From NCBI GenBank assembly GCA_041859205.1, contig JBHEKU010000182.1:1-20074 (forward strand): 20,074 nt of DNA, in the 5' to 3' direction. Below the pieces are notes generated by a model. That model searched no databases. It was given only the letters and a program-made list of their open reading frames with translations, and was not told where the DNA came from. Origin of the DNA: JAFDZO01 sp041859205 (GTDB lineage Bacteria; Bacteroidota; Ignavibacteria; Tepidaquicellales; Tepidaquicellaceae). The stretch's first letter is position 1, and each line of letters opens with the position of its first letter. A program made the position numbers and the translations under genes. Positions 6,444-15,340 of this stretch are shown here, in pieces.

Positions 6444-8399
6444 TTGGATACATCAGGTACTGACGCCGCGAAGCTAGAAAAAGAGCCAAGCGGAAACACC
6501 GATTCGGACTATCACAGTAGTAATTCTCCCCACGGTAAAACAAACTTAAAGTACATACTCACGTTAAGCCTCGGTGCATTGGGTGTTGTCTATGGAGATA
6601 TAGGCACAAGCCCGTTGTATGCATTGCGCGAGTGCTTCAGCGGCCATTACGGTCTTGCGCCTAATCACGATAACGTGCTTGGCGTGCTCTCGTTAATTTT
6701 TTGGTCGCTCATCATTGTCGTAACAATAAAATATCTCGTCTTTATTCTGCGCGCAGATAACGACGGCGAAGGCGGTATACTTGCATTAATGGCATTGGTG
6801 AAGCCTTCGGGAAAATCACGGGCAGGAATGGTTATTGTTTCGCTGGGTTTATTCGGCGCTGCCTTGTTATATGGTGACGGAGTTATTACTCCGGCTATTT
6901 CCGTTTTATCGGCAGTGGAAGGGTTGAATATAGCCACGCCTTTTTTTGAACCTTATATTATTCCCCTTACAGTTATAATTTTATTCTGCCTGTTTGCAGT
7001 GCAGAAAAAAGGTACGGGCAGCGTAGGTAAAATGTTCGGACCTGTAACGCTTATATGGTTTATAACATTAGCTATCCTTGGAATAAAAGGTGTAGTTACA
7101 AATTTTGAAGTTTTGAAATCCGTTAATCCTTATTATGCGATTAACTTTTTTGTACAAAATCAGTTTCACGGTTTTGTAGTGCTTGGCTCAGTATTCCTTG
7201 TTATTACAGGGGGTGAAGCACTGTATGCCGATATGGGTCACTTCGGAAGAAAGCCCATCCGCATTGCATGGTTTACAATTGTACTTCCGTGTTTGTTTAT
7301 AAATTATCTGGGACAGGGCGCATTAGTATTAGGCAATCCTGCCGCGGCATCAAATCCTTTTTATCTACTTGCTCCTCAGTGGGCATTATACCCTTTAGTT
7401 ATACTTGCTACTTTTGCAACAGTAATTGCATCTCAGGCTTTAATATCAGGCGCATTCTCATTAACATTTCAGGCAATACTTTTAGGATATTTGCCAAGGC
7501 TTAAAACAATTCACACTTCAGAAATGGAGAGAGGGCAGATCTACATTCCTCAATTGAATTGGGCATTATTTCTTGCAACAATAGCTCTCGTATTCAGCTT
7601 TAAAACATCGAGCAATTTAGCTGCTGCATACGGTATTGCAGTTACTACTACAATGGTAATTACAACCGTCCTCGCATACTTTGTAATGACACAGACATGG
7701 AAGTGGTCTCAGACCACAGCTATTTTAGTAACACTGTTCTTCTTCGCAATTGATGTTTCATTCTTCGGAGCAAACTTGTTGAAGTTCTTCCATGGCGGAT
7801 GGGTTCCGATTGCAATGGGTGCTGTGATTTATATAATGATGAAAACATGGAACAGCGGCAGAAGAGCATTGATGGAAAAAATTCAAAAGGAAACAGAGTC
7901 TTTGCAGAATTTCATAGAGGAATTTATGAGTACACGCATGACTTTTATTCCGGGCTCGGCAGTTTACATGTCAAGCAATATCAACGGCACACCACCGCCA
8001 TTGATATTAAATATCAAACACAATAAATTATTACATCAGCTTATAATAATATTAACAATAAAAATTTCCAAAGTACCGCGCATTAGAGACGAAGAAAGAA
8101 TTGTTGTTGAACAGCATGCAGAGGGATTTTATAAAGTAATTGCCAACTATGGCTTTATGGAAGCGCCGGATATCAATAAAATAATTGAGTTCTTAAAACC
8201 GAAAGGCATCAGCCTTAACGTAGAAAAAACCACGTTCTTCCTCGGAAGAGAAACATTAATTGTAAATGATAAGCCGGGACTGAGAAGATTGAAAAATAAG
8301 CTGTTCGTACTGATGTCTAACAATGCTCAGAGAGCAACGGAATTCTTTAAGCTGCCTGTAAGCAGAGTTTATGAAGTCGGCTCACAAGTCGAAATTTAA
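6444..8399 (+). CDS. kup: Kup-family potassium uptake protein
   Basis: A 651-residue K+ transporter (KUP/HAK/KT family, K+ uptake probably coupled to protons) in the inner membrane. The start is TTG at 6444; there is no in-frame ATG between it and the first membrane segment, and the family hallmark LGVVYGDIGTSPLYALRE (46-63) begins soon after a polar N-terminus of about 35 residues. The second signature, GDGVITPAISVLSAVEG (144-160), is intact. About twelve membrane segments run to residue 480. A cytoplasmic C-terminal domain follows (about 490-651), as in typical Kup. Length is normal. It probably has its own promoter after the ars operon. The CDP-alcohol phosphotransferase gene begins 24 bases later and may be co-transcribed. 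Confidence 0.94.
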   Translation: MDTSGTDAAKLEKEPSGNTDSDYHSSNSPHGKTNLKYILTLSLGALGVVYGDIGTSPLYALRECFSGHYGLAPNHDNVLGVLSLIFWSLIIVVTIKYLVFILRADNDGEGGILALMALVKPSGKSRAGMVIVSLGLFGAALLYGDGVITPAISVLSAVEGLNIATPFFEPYIIPLTVIILFCLFAVQKKGTGSVGKMFGPVTLIWFITLAILGIKGVVTNFEVLKSVNPYYAINFFVQNQFHGFVVLGSVFLVITGGEALYADMGHFGRKPIRIAWFTIVLPCLFINYLGQGALVLGNPAAASNPFYLLAPQWALYPLVILATFATVIASQALISGAFSLTFQAILLGYLPRLKTIHTSEMERGQIYIPQLNWALFLATIALVFSFKTSSNLAAAYGIAVTTTMVITTVLAYFVMTQTWKWSQTTAILVTLFFFAIDVSFFGANLLKFFHGGWVPIAMGAVIYIMMKTWNSGRRALMEKIQKETESLQNFIEEFMSTRMTFIPGSAVYMSSNINGTPPPLILNIKHNKLLHQLIIILTIKISKVPRIRDEERIVVEQHAEGFYKVIANYGFMEAPDINKIIEFLKPKGISLNVEKTTFFLGRETLIVNDKPGLRRLKNKLFVLMSNNAQRATEFFKLPVSRVYEVGSQVEI

Positions 8400-8423
8400 T
8401 TTTTAAAACATCCATAGGTAAAA

Positions 8424-9323
8424 ATGTCGTTTAGTAAAAGTGATGGCAATGTCCGTCTGACTTTATTTGAGGAATTTAAAGCCTCGTTAAAGACAGTCGA
8501 AGCAGAGGAAATATTTGATTTAATTATTTTCCGCCCCGTATCATTTGTATTCGTAAAACTTATTTATAACACCAATATTACTCCGAATCATATTTCAATT
8601 GTTGCTATGATTATCGGAGTTATTGCAGGTCTTACTTTCTCGCTGGGAACGCACACATATTTTATAATAGCATCAATATTATATTTTACGTCTAACACAT
8701 TAGACTGCGCCGACGGCCAGCTTGCCCGTCTAAAAAAAAATGGTACGCTGCTAGGGCGAGCCATAGACGGATTTATAGATTACGTAGTTTCAACAACAAT
8801 ATATATATGTCTTGGTGTTGCTGTTGCAAAAGTTACAGGCAGCGGGATGACAGGGTTGTTACTCTGCCTTGGCGGAGGAATATCCGCAGCAGTGCAGGCA
8901 TTCTATTTTGATTTCTATAGAAATTCTTTTTTACAATATGTACACGGAATGTCTTCCGATGTAAATGATGAGATAAGGGAGTTTGAAGAAGAAAAAGAAA
9001 AACTAAAAAATGTTAAAGGCAGAGTAATAGAAAAGCTGCTTATCAATGCATACTTATTCTACTCGCGACGCCAGTCAAAGATGGTGAGAAGTAAAACAAC
9101 GTTTTCCGTTACTCCTGAGCAGTATTATAAAGATAACAGACTGCTCCTAAGATTATGGAGCTGGTTAGGTTCAACTACACACATGGTAATGCTTGCGTTT
9201 TTTTCAATTATTAACCGATTAGATTTATATCTTATATTTAACATTACTATCTGTAACATATTTTTTGTAATTATTTTAATTATGCAAAAAAACGTTCTGA
9301 AAAAATACGAGGTGGCAAAATAA
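8424..9323 (+). CDS. CDP-alcohol phosphotransferase family protein
   Basis: A 299-residue integral membrane enzyme that transfers a phospho-alcohol from a CDP-alcohol to an acceptor with release of CMP. The complete CAP motif D-x2-DG-x2-AR-x8-G-x3-D-x3-D is present, from Asp94 to Asp119 (DCADGQLAR at 94-102, G111, D115, D119). A soluble N-terminal stretch of about 45 residues precedes the first membrane helix. A charged linker near 186-203 (EEEKEKLKNVKGR) splits the membrane part. The stop codon overlaps the start of the next gene by 1 base, so this enzyme and the cytidylyltransferase almost certainly work together. The acceptor could be diacylglycerol or a soluble alcohol; neither substrate can be read from the sequence. 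Confidence 0.88.
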   Translation: MSFSKSDGNVRLTLFEEFKASLKTVEAEEIFDLIIFRPVSFVFVKLIYNTNITPNHISIVAMIIGVIAGLTFSLGTHTYFIIASILYFTSNTLDCADGQLARLKKNGTLLGRAIDGFIDYVVSTTIYICLGVAVAKVTGSGMTGLLLCLGGGISAAVQAFYFDFYRNSFLQYVHGMSSDVNDEIREFEEEKEKLKNVKGRVIEKLLINAYLFYSRRQSKMVRSKTTFSVTPEQYYKDNRLLLRLWSWLGSTTHMVMLAFFSIINRLDLYLIFNITICNIFFVIILIMQKNVLKKYEVAK

Positions 9324-10063
9324 TGCAGGCTATTATACTTGCCGCAGGTCTGGCAAAAAGATTAAGACCTTTAACGGATACAACTCCTAAATGCCTTCTC
9401 GAAGTGAACGGTAAAAACCTTTTGCATAGAACAATGGAGAATGTAATTGCAAATGGAATTACAAATTTCGTTTTTGTTACGGGTTACAGGGAAAATATGA
9501 TAAAAAGTTATCTGAAAGAAAATTTTTCTGATTGCAAGATACAGTTTCTTTCAAATCCTGATTTTGCAAATAACAATAACTCTTACTCCCTCTGGATGAC
9601 GAAGAATTTTATTACTAAAGATGTTATTTTACTGGATAGCGATATTTTATTTGATAAAGGAATAATAAAAGAGCTGCTGGACTCGCATCACGAAAACTGC
9701 CTTGCGGTAAACTTTGAAACGGAGCTTGACGAAGAGCAGATAAAAGTTGTATTGGATGAAAACAAAAAAATTCTGGAGATAAGCAAAGTAACTGATTTAA
9801 AAAAATCTGCGGGAGAGTCTATCGGTATAGAGAAATTTTCGTTAGATTTTATGGATGAGCTGTATAAAGTTCTTGATAGAAAAATAATCAACGAAAGAAA
9901 CGTAAACGAGTTTTACGAAAAGTCATTTGAAGAAGTGATTCAGTCAAAAAATAATGCTATAAATGAAAGGAACAGTATATATGCAATTGATGTTTCACAT
10001 TATAAGTGCATGGAAATAGATACTGTTGAAGACTACGAACGCGCAAAAAACATGAACATTTAA
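9323..10063 (+). CDS. LicC-like cytidylyltransferase (CDP-alcohol forming)
   Basis: A 246-residue nucleotidyltransferase of the sugar-phosphate/phosphocholine cytidylyltransferase type. The N-terminal loop IILAAGLAKRLRPLTDTTPK (4-23) binds the nucleotide, with Lys23 as the conserved lysine. LLDSDILF (103-110) supplies one metal-binding Asp, and EIDTVEDYERAK (231-242) the second. NNNNSYSLW (83-91) resembles the phosphocholine-contact segment of LicC. It overlaps the CDP-alcohol phosphotransferase by 1 base (TAATG) and probably makes its CDP-activated substrate. Candidates are CDP-choline, CDP-ethanolamine, CDP-aminoethylphosphonate or CDP-inositol. No choline kinase or phosphonate mutase gene is in the window to decide between them. 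Confidence 0.85.
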   Translation: MQAIILAAGLAKRLRPLTDTTPKCLLEVNGKNLLHRTMENVIANGITNFVFVTGYRENMIKSYLKENFSDCKIQFLSNPDFANNNNSYSLWMTKNFITKDVILLDSDILFDKGIIKELLDSHHENCLAVNFETELDEEQIKVVLDENKKILEISKVTDLKKSAGESIGIEKFSLDFMDELYKVLDRKIINERNVNEFYEKSFEEVIQSKNNAINERNSIYAIDVSHYKCMEIDTVEDYERAKNMNI

Positions 10064-10104
10064 GATACTATCACATTTTAAAATATTAACATACAGAAGA
10101 TAAA

Positions 10105-11028
10105 TTGAGTAACTATTACAGAAGGCCGAGTTTCTTTGGTGGGTTTGGATTTTTTCCGCCCGTGATAAAATTTCTGCTTATTTCAAACGTAGCAATTTTT
10201 ATAGTACAATTTTTGCTGGGTAACAATGTTGTATTCAGTAATATTTTAGCAAAATACTTTTACCTCTGGCCGATAAATTCCGGATATTTTTTACCGTGGC
10301 AGCTTGTTACTTACATGTTTCTGCACGGCGGCTTCATGCATTTATTTTTTAACATGTTTGCGCTGTGGATGTTCGGAATGGATATTGAAAATATGTGGGG
10401 AACTAAAAAATTTCTCATATACTATTTTCTATGCGGAGTAGGCGCAGGTGTAGCAAATTTATTTATTGCTCCGTTGTTCGGGCAGGCCGCTCCTACTATC
10501 GGAGCATCGGGTGCCATATATGGTATTCTTGTAGCATTCGGATTTCTTTTTCCCGATAGACCTATTTATTTATACTTCTTTGTTCCTATCAAAGCTAAAT
10601 ATCTGGTTGTGCTTTATATGGTGATAGAATTTATTTCTGCAAGTAATAGTGTCAATTCAGGTGTTGCTCATATAGCACACTTGGGCGGAGGAATTATAGG
10701 ATTTATCTATCTGCTCATAACGTACAAAAAAATTGGAAACATTAGTCTCGGAGGAAAACCCAAAAATCCTTTTGGTAACGTTCCTGGTTCAGGATATAAA
10801 GAGCCGACAAGGATTACTCCGTTGTATCCGAACGGTTCAGATAAAGTAAAAACAGCAGAGTATGAAGATCTGCCTCTTACAGATTATAAATCTGAAACCG
10901 ATGAGAGATTTAAACATGCGCAGGAAAGAGTTGATGCAGTTCTGGACAAACTAAGCCAGGGCGGTTATCAAAGCCTTACCGAAGAAGAAAAAAGAATTTT
11001 ATTTACTGAAAGCAAAAAATTAAGATAG
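10105..11028 (+). CDS. Rhomboid-family intramembrane serine protease
   Basis: A 307-residue membrane protease that cleaves transmembrane substrates. The motif HGGFMHLFFNM (74-84) supplies the oxyanion-site His and Asn, GASGAIYG (133-140) the nucleophile Ser135, and AHLGGG (191-196) the catalytic His192. Six or so membrane segments span about 20-210. A soluble tail of about 95 residues follows and ends in a short helical module (RVDAVLDKLSQGGYQSLTEE, 274-293), which recurs at the C-terminus of rhomboids in this phylum. The start is TTG at 10105, preceded by AGAAG; it gives the usual short polar N-terminus. IspG begins 13 bases downstream, probably in the same transcript. All catalytic residues are intact, so it is predicted active. 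Confidence 0.92.
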   Translation: MSNYYRRPSFFGGFGFFPPVIKFLLISNVAIFIVQFLLGNNVVFSNILAKYFYLWPINSGYFLPWQLVTYMFLHGGFMHLFFNMFALWMFGMDIENMWGTKKFLIYYFLCGVGAGVANLFIAPLFGQAAPTIGASGAIYGILVAFGFLFPDRPIYLYFFVPIKAKYLVVLYMVIEFISASNSVNSGVAHIAHLGGGIIGFIYLLITYKKIGNISLGGKPKNPFGNVPGSGYKEPTRITPLYPNGSDKVKTAEYEDLPLTDYKSETDERFKHAQERVDAVLDKLSQGGYQSLTEEEKRILFTESKKLR

Positions 11029-11041
11029 ACTTTTATTTCCA

Positions 11042-12991
11042 ATGGAAGCAGTTGCGCAAAATATAAAATACAATAACAGCTTAACAAAGTATTCAAGACT
11101 GAATACGCGCGAAGTTTTTATCGGAGATGTTCCGCTCGGCGGAGATAATCCGATAAGGATTCAATCGATGACTACTACTGATACGATGGATACTATTGCA
11201 ACTGTTGAGCAGTCCATTAGAATAATAGAAGCCGGCGGTGATTACGTTCGCATCACTGCGCCGAGCATGAACGAAGCAAAGAATCTAGAGAATATAAAAA
11301 AAGAGTTAAGAGTGCGCGGATATAAAGCACCGCTTATTGCTGATATACATTTCACACCAAATGCTGCTGAAATGGCTGCAAGAATTGTTGAGAAGGTAAG
11401 AGTAAATCCGGGCAACTATGCCGATAAGAAAAAATTTACTGTCTATAATTACACCGATGAATTTTATGAACAGGAGCTTGTACGCATTAGAGAAAAGTTT
11501 ACTCCGCTTGTAAAGATTTGTAAAGAGTACGGAACGGCAATGAGAATCGGTACTAATCACGGTTCGCTCTCCGATAGAATAATGAGCCGCTACGGCGATA
11601 CTCCTCTGGGAATGGTTGAGTCCGCATTGGAGTTTCTCCGTATCTGCGAAGATGAAAATTATCACCAGATAGTTCTTTCAATGAAGGCAAGCAATCCGCA
11701 GGTAATGATTCAGGCATACCGCTTACTTATTATAAAGATGCATGAAGAAGGAATGAACTATCCTCTTCATCTTGGAGTGACGGAAGCCGGTGACGGACTT
11801 GACGGAAGAATAAAATCTTCAGTCGGAATTGGAACATTGCTTGAAGACGGCATAGGTGATACAGTGCGCGTTTCATTAACTGAAGAGCCGGAGTTTGAAA
11901 TTCCCGTATGCAAAGAGCTTGTTGAAAGATATACTAACAGAGGTAATTCAAAAGAAATAAAACCGCTGGAAGATGAAGCTAATCTTCCTTACAATCCTTT
12001 AGATTATAAGCGAAGAAAAACTTTTGCAGTAGATAAAATCGGCAATCAGAATGTGCCTGTTGTTATACTTTCTCCCAATGCAGATATGATTCAAAATCCT
12101 TCTTACCTAAAAGAAGCAGGATATGATTACAACGCTGAGCTTGATAAATGGAATATTGCTGATATTGCTCCCGACTATATTTACTTAGGTGAACACGATA
12201 TTGAATACGAACTCCCCGGAACGCTTCACAAAATTTTTGATTACACATTCTGGGAAATTCAGAAAGATAAAGAGAATACATTTCCGTTACTAAATTTACA
12301 TGAGTACTTAACAGCGGAGAGTAAATCGCAGCGGCTGAATTTTTTATCACTAACAACTGATGATATTTATTATGCCGATGTGAATTTTCTGAAGAACGAA
12401 ACTAAATGTGTTATCATTCTTTCAAGCATCAATGAAAATTATTTTACCGATATAAGACGCTCTTTCATTGAATTAATGAATAAAGGAATTGAGATCCCTG
12501 TAATTATAAAAAGAAATTATCAGAATATTTCCGAAGATAATTTAATGCTGTATTCGGCAACCGACTTCGGCGGTTTACTTATCGACGGCTTCGGCGACGG
12601 TGTATGGCTTGAAGGAAGCACAAGCATTGAAACACAAAATCAGACTTCATTCGGAATTCTTCAGGCAACACGTACAAGAATTTCAAAGACAGAATATATT
12701 TCCTGTCCTTCCTGCGGAAGAACATTGTTTGACCTTCAGGAAACTACTGCAAAAATTAGAAGCAGAACAAATCATCTTAAAGGTGTGAAGATTGCCATTA
12801 TGGGATGCATTGTTAACGGTCCCGGTGAAATGGCTGATGCAGATTACGGCTACGTAGGCAGCGGTGTAGGGAAAATAACTTTATACAAAGGGAAAGAAGT
12901 TGTAAAGCGAAGTATTGATACGGATATAGCTGTTGACGAGCTTATCGGCTTAATAAAAGAAAACGGCGACTGGAAAGAAATGGAAAATTAA
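11042..12991 (+). CDS. ispG: 4-hydroxy-3-methylbut-2-enyl diphosphate synthase, long form
   Basis: A 649-residue cytosolic [4Fe-4S] enzyme that converts MEcPP to HMBPP in the MEP isoprenoid pathway. A TIM-barrel domain occupies about residues 20-300 (RIQSMTTTDTMDT near 39-51). A large insert of about 230 residues, with weak similarity to the barrel fold, runs to about 540. The C-terminal cluster domain follows: Cys555 and Cys558 in SCPSCGRT, Cys589 in MGCIVNGPGE and the conserved Glu596. E. coli IspG, near 370 residues, lacks the insert; the longer three-domain form is known from Bacteroidota/Chlorobi, Chlamydia and plants and suits this lineage. It follows the rhomboid gene by 13 bases. No other MEP gene is in the window. 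Confidence 0.95.
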   Translation: MEAVAQNIKYNNSLTKYSRLNTREVFIGDVPLGGDNPIRIQSMTTTDTMDTIATVEQSIRIIEAGGDYVRITAPSMNEAKNLENIKKELRVRGYKAPLIADIHFTPNAAEMAARIVEKVRVNPGNYADKKKFTVYNYTDEFYEQELVRIREKFTPLVKICKEYGTAMRIGTNHGSLSDRIMSRYGDTPLGMVESALEFLRICEDENYHQIVLSMKASNPQVMIQAYRLLIIKMHEEGMNYPLHLGVTEAGDGLDGRIKSSVGIGTLLEDGIGDTVRVSLTEEPEFEIPVCKELVERYTNRGNSKEIKPLEDEANLPYNPLDYKRRKTFAVDKIGNQNVPVVILSPNADMIQNPSYLKEAGYDYNAELDKWNIADIAPDYIYLGEHDIEYELPGTLHKIFDYTFWEIQKDKENTFPLLNLHEYLTAESKSQRLNFLSLTTDDIYYADVNFLKNETKCVIILSSINENYFTDIRRSFIELMNKGIEIPVIIKRNYQNISEDNLMLYSATDFGGLLIDGFGDGVWLEGSTSIETQNQTSFGILQATRTRISKTEYISCPSCGRTLFDLQETTAKIRSRTNHLKGVKIAIMGCIVNGPGEMADADYGYVGSGVGKITLYKGKEVVKRSIDTDIAVDELIGLIKENGDWKEMEN

Positions 12992-13073
12992 AGTAGAATA
13001 TTGATATAGAAAATTAAAATCCCATCTGTTAACTTCTTATAACTTGAAATAAAAACTTCTCAATCTTATCTCA

Positions 13074-13919
13074 ATGCCGACAAATAAAATTTCACCTGAC
13101 TTATCGGGAACTGCCTTTGTTGTAAATGTATCACGCTCTGAAAAAGTAATGCTTAGCAAGGATATTTATGCGCACCTTTGGATAACGGATGAAGCGCGTG
13201 ATTTATATAAACGCGTTGGCAGTGAAGTTTATCCCTATGACGATTTATTTATCAGCCTTCGCCACAGATTTTTTTACGAGAAGCAGAAAGAATTTATAAA
13301 GACACATAACAATCCTGCAATAATTAATATTGGCTCAGGGTTTACAAACTACCCGTTCCTGCTTGAAGGAAAATTCGAATATGTTGAAGTTGACCTTGAA
13401 AATATAATCTACTACAAAAAGGAACGAATCGAGAAATTTATTCAGGAGGCTATAATTCCCTACCGCGATGTTTATTATTATCCCATTGATTTAAGAAATG
13501 TTATCGATAGAGAATATCTTCGCTCAAAGCTTAACGGAGCAATAGCTTCATCGAACCGTTCACTTATTATTATGGAAGGATTAACTTTCTTCCTCGATGA
13601 AAACACTTTGGACTATTTATTTAAAACGCTCGGCTCTATTCAAAAGAAGGGATCGGAAATAATTTTTGATTTCTGGAAACCCGATGCAATGACTTACCCC
13701 GTTCTTCAGAAATTAAAAACATTCCTTGAAGGAAATTTCGGATATACTCTTAAAGATTATTATTTACTTGATAAGGATTACATTGAATCAAAAAAAGATT
13801 TTGTGATAAGCGAAATGAAAACAATTCAGGATATTGAAAAAGAGTATGCCTCAACAAATATTTTTGAGAATAAGAATAATGTAATACCTGCAAATCTTTG
13901 TACGTTGGTGAAATTATAA
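13074..13919 (+). CDS. Leucine carboxyl methyltransferase-family SAM methyltransferase
   Basis: A 281-residue class I methyltransferase of the LCM/PPM1 family, which includes O-methyltransferases acting on carboxyl groups or small polyketide-like products. The family layout is visible: HRFFYE (64-69), the SAM loop INIGSGFTNYPF (84-95), EVDL at the end of strand 2 (105-108), PIDLRN (137-142) and the post-motif EGLTFFL (168-174). The usual GAGLDTR form of motif I is here GSGFTNY, so the key Asp and Arg are missing and the substrate pocket may differ. The MFS exporter begins 19 bases later, so the two could act on one metabolite, but this is only inferred from spacing. The substrate is unknown. 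Confidence 0.78.
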   Translation: MPTNKISPDLSGTAFVVNVSRSEKVMLSKDIYAHLWITDEARDLYKRVGSEVYPYDDLFISLRHRFFYEKQKEFIKTHNNPAIINIGSGFTNYPFLLEGKFEYVEVDLENIIYYKKERIEKFIQEAIIPYRDVYYYPIDLRNVIDREYLRSKLNGAIASSNRSLIIMEGLTFFLDENTLDYLFKTLGSIQKKGSEIIFDFWKPDAMTYPVLQKLKTFLEGNFGYTLKDYYLLDKDYIESKKDFVISEMKTIQDIEKEYASTNIFENKNNVIPANLCTLVKL

Positions 13920-13938
13920 TTTTTAGTGAATTCTTTTA

Positions 13939-15222
13939 ATGCCGGATAATCTTACTACAGTCTCGTTTCCATATAAAATAATCAAGTTCAGCAAGACATT
14001 TCTTAAGCAGCTCAGTTTTAAAAATACCTTTTCCGCACTCAAGCACAGAAATTTTAAGCTCTGGTTTTACGGCCAGATGATATCTCTCATCGGCACGTGG
14101 ATGCAGATAACTGCTCAGGCTTTTCTGGTCTATGAGCTTACTAACTCATCTTCATATCTTGGCTACGTCGGTTTTGCTTCCGGTATTCCATCATGGATAT
14201 TTATGTTTTACGGCGGCGTTGTTGTCGATAGAGTTTCACGCAGGACTGTTCTTATCATTACACAAGTTGCATTAATGATTTTATCAATCATTCTTGCTTA
14301 TCTTACTTTCTCGGGAAATATTCAGCCGTGGCATATACTGTTACTTTCATTTCTTACAGGTATTGCTATTGCATTCGATGCTCCCGCGCGGCAGACATTT
14401 ATAAATGAACTTGTGCACCGCGAGCACCTTACAAATGCAATTGCGCTCAATGCCACAATGTTTAACACAGCTTCGGCAGTCGGTCCGGCAATATCGGGAG
14501 TGTTGTATGCTTTAATTGGACCGGCATGGTGTTTTACAATCAATGCAGTTTCTTTCATTGCCGTTATCATAGGACTCTTTATGATAAAGCTTGATGTAAA
14601 AGCAATTGCAAGAAAAACCACCTCTGTATTTTCAGATTTAAAAGAAGGTATTTTATATATAAAGTCTCACAAACTAATAAGAACATTCGTATTGTTTTCA
14701 GCAGCAGTAAGTCTGCTAGGGGTTTCATTCACAACTCTTATACCGGCATGGGCAGTAAAAATATTAGGGGGAGATTCTACAACTAACGGTCTGCTGCAAT
14801 CTGCGCGCGGAGTCGGCGCTCTTGTCAGTGCGCTCGTTGTTGCTTCGCTTGGCACATTCAATTTCAGAGGAAAGCTATATACTCTCGGCGCAATCTCTAT
14901 GCCCATATTCATTATACTCTTTGCATTTTTCCATTTTGAGTTTGCTGCACTTGTTTTAATTTTTATTGTAGGCGCAAGCACTGTTTTAGTTTATAATCTT
15001 ACCAATGCATTTTTACAGATGTTAGTTACTGATGAGCTGCGAGGTAGAGTTCTCGCATTCTATACTTTTACTTTCTTCGGGTTAATGCCGCTTGGTTCAT
15101 TGCTAATCGGAAACACTGCCGACTGGCTCGGAGAAACATTTGCAATTATACTCTTCGCCATAATTCTTCTTATATGCTCTTTATATATCTTCTTGAGAGT
15201 ACCTAAAATCAGAAGTTTATAA
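13939..15222 (+). CDS. MFS exporter (enterobactin-exporter-like, MFS_3 type)
   Basis: A 427-residue inner-membrane transporter with about twelve hydrophobic segments and a soluble N-terminus of about 35 residues. The opening block LKHRNFKLWFYGQMISLIGT (34-53), the loop 2-3 motif A-like GGVVVDRVSRR, and ARQTFINELVHREHLTNAI between helices 4 and 5 are characteristic of the MFS_3/EntS-like group of putative drug or siderophore exporters. It follows the LCM-family methyltransferase by 19 bases and is probably co-transcribed with it. The substrate cannot be told from the sequence; multidrug or metabolite efflux is the family expectation. Confidence 0.88.
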   Translation: MPDNLTTVSFPYKIIKFSKTFLKQLSFKNTFSALKHRNFKLWFYGQMISLIGTWMQITAQAFLVYELTNSSSYLGYVGFASGIPSWIFMFYGGVVVDRVSRRTVLIITQVALMILSIILAYLTFSGNIQPWHILLLSFLTGIAIAFDAPARQTFINELVHREHLTNAIALNATMFNTASAVGPAISGVLYALIGPAWCFTINAVSFIAVIIGLFMIKLDVKAIARKTTSVFSDLKEGILYIKSHKLIRTFVLFSAAVSLLGVSFTTLIPAWAVKILGGDSTTNGLLQSARGVGALVSALVVASLGTFNFRGKLYTLGAISMPIFIILFAFFHFEFAALVLIFIVGASTVLVYNLTNAFLQMLVTDELRGRVLAFYTFTFFGLMPLGSLLIGNTADWLGETFAIILFAIILLICSLYIFLRVPKIRSL

Positions 15223-15277
15223 AGGAATCCATTCTGAGTTTTAAGCTGTATAAAATTTAATTATATTGGTACTTTAA

Positions 15278-15308
15278 TTGAATTTTATTCCTCCTTTATT
15301 GTTATAAT
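15278..15308 (+). promoter_or_regulatory. Possible promoter of the kelch-like gene
   Basis: TTGAAT (15278-15283) and a consensus TATAAT (15303-15308) are 19 bases apart, 33 bases before the ATG. The spacing is long for a sigma-70 promoter and the region is AT-rich. The rest of the 118-base gap shows no clear terminator for the MFS gene. Confidence 0.3.
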
Positions 15309-15340
15309 TCGAATACAAGTAAACCCCGTAATTAAAACAC

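Noticed and set aside
11306..11665. 119-codon antisense frame within ispG
   Set aside because: It mirrors the coding bias of ispG and shows no motif, signal peptide or ribosome binding site.
14667..14981. 104-codon antisense frame within the MFS gene
   Set aside because: It is the antisense of conserved transmembrane sequence, with no independent support.
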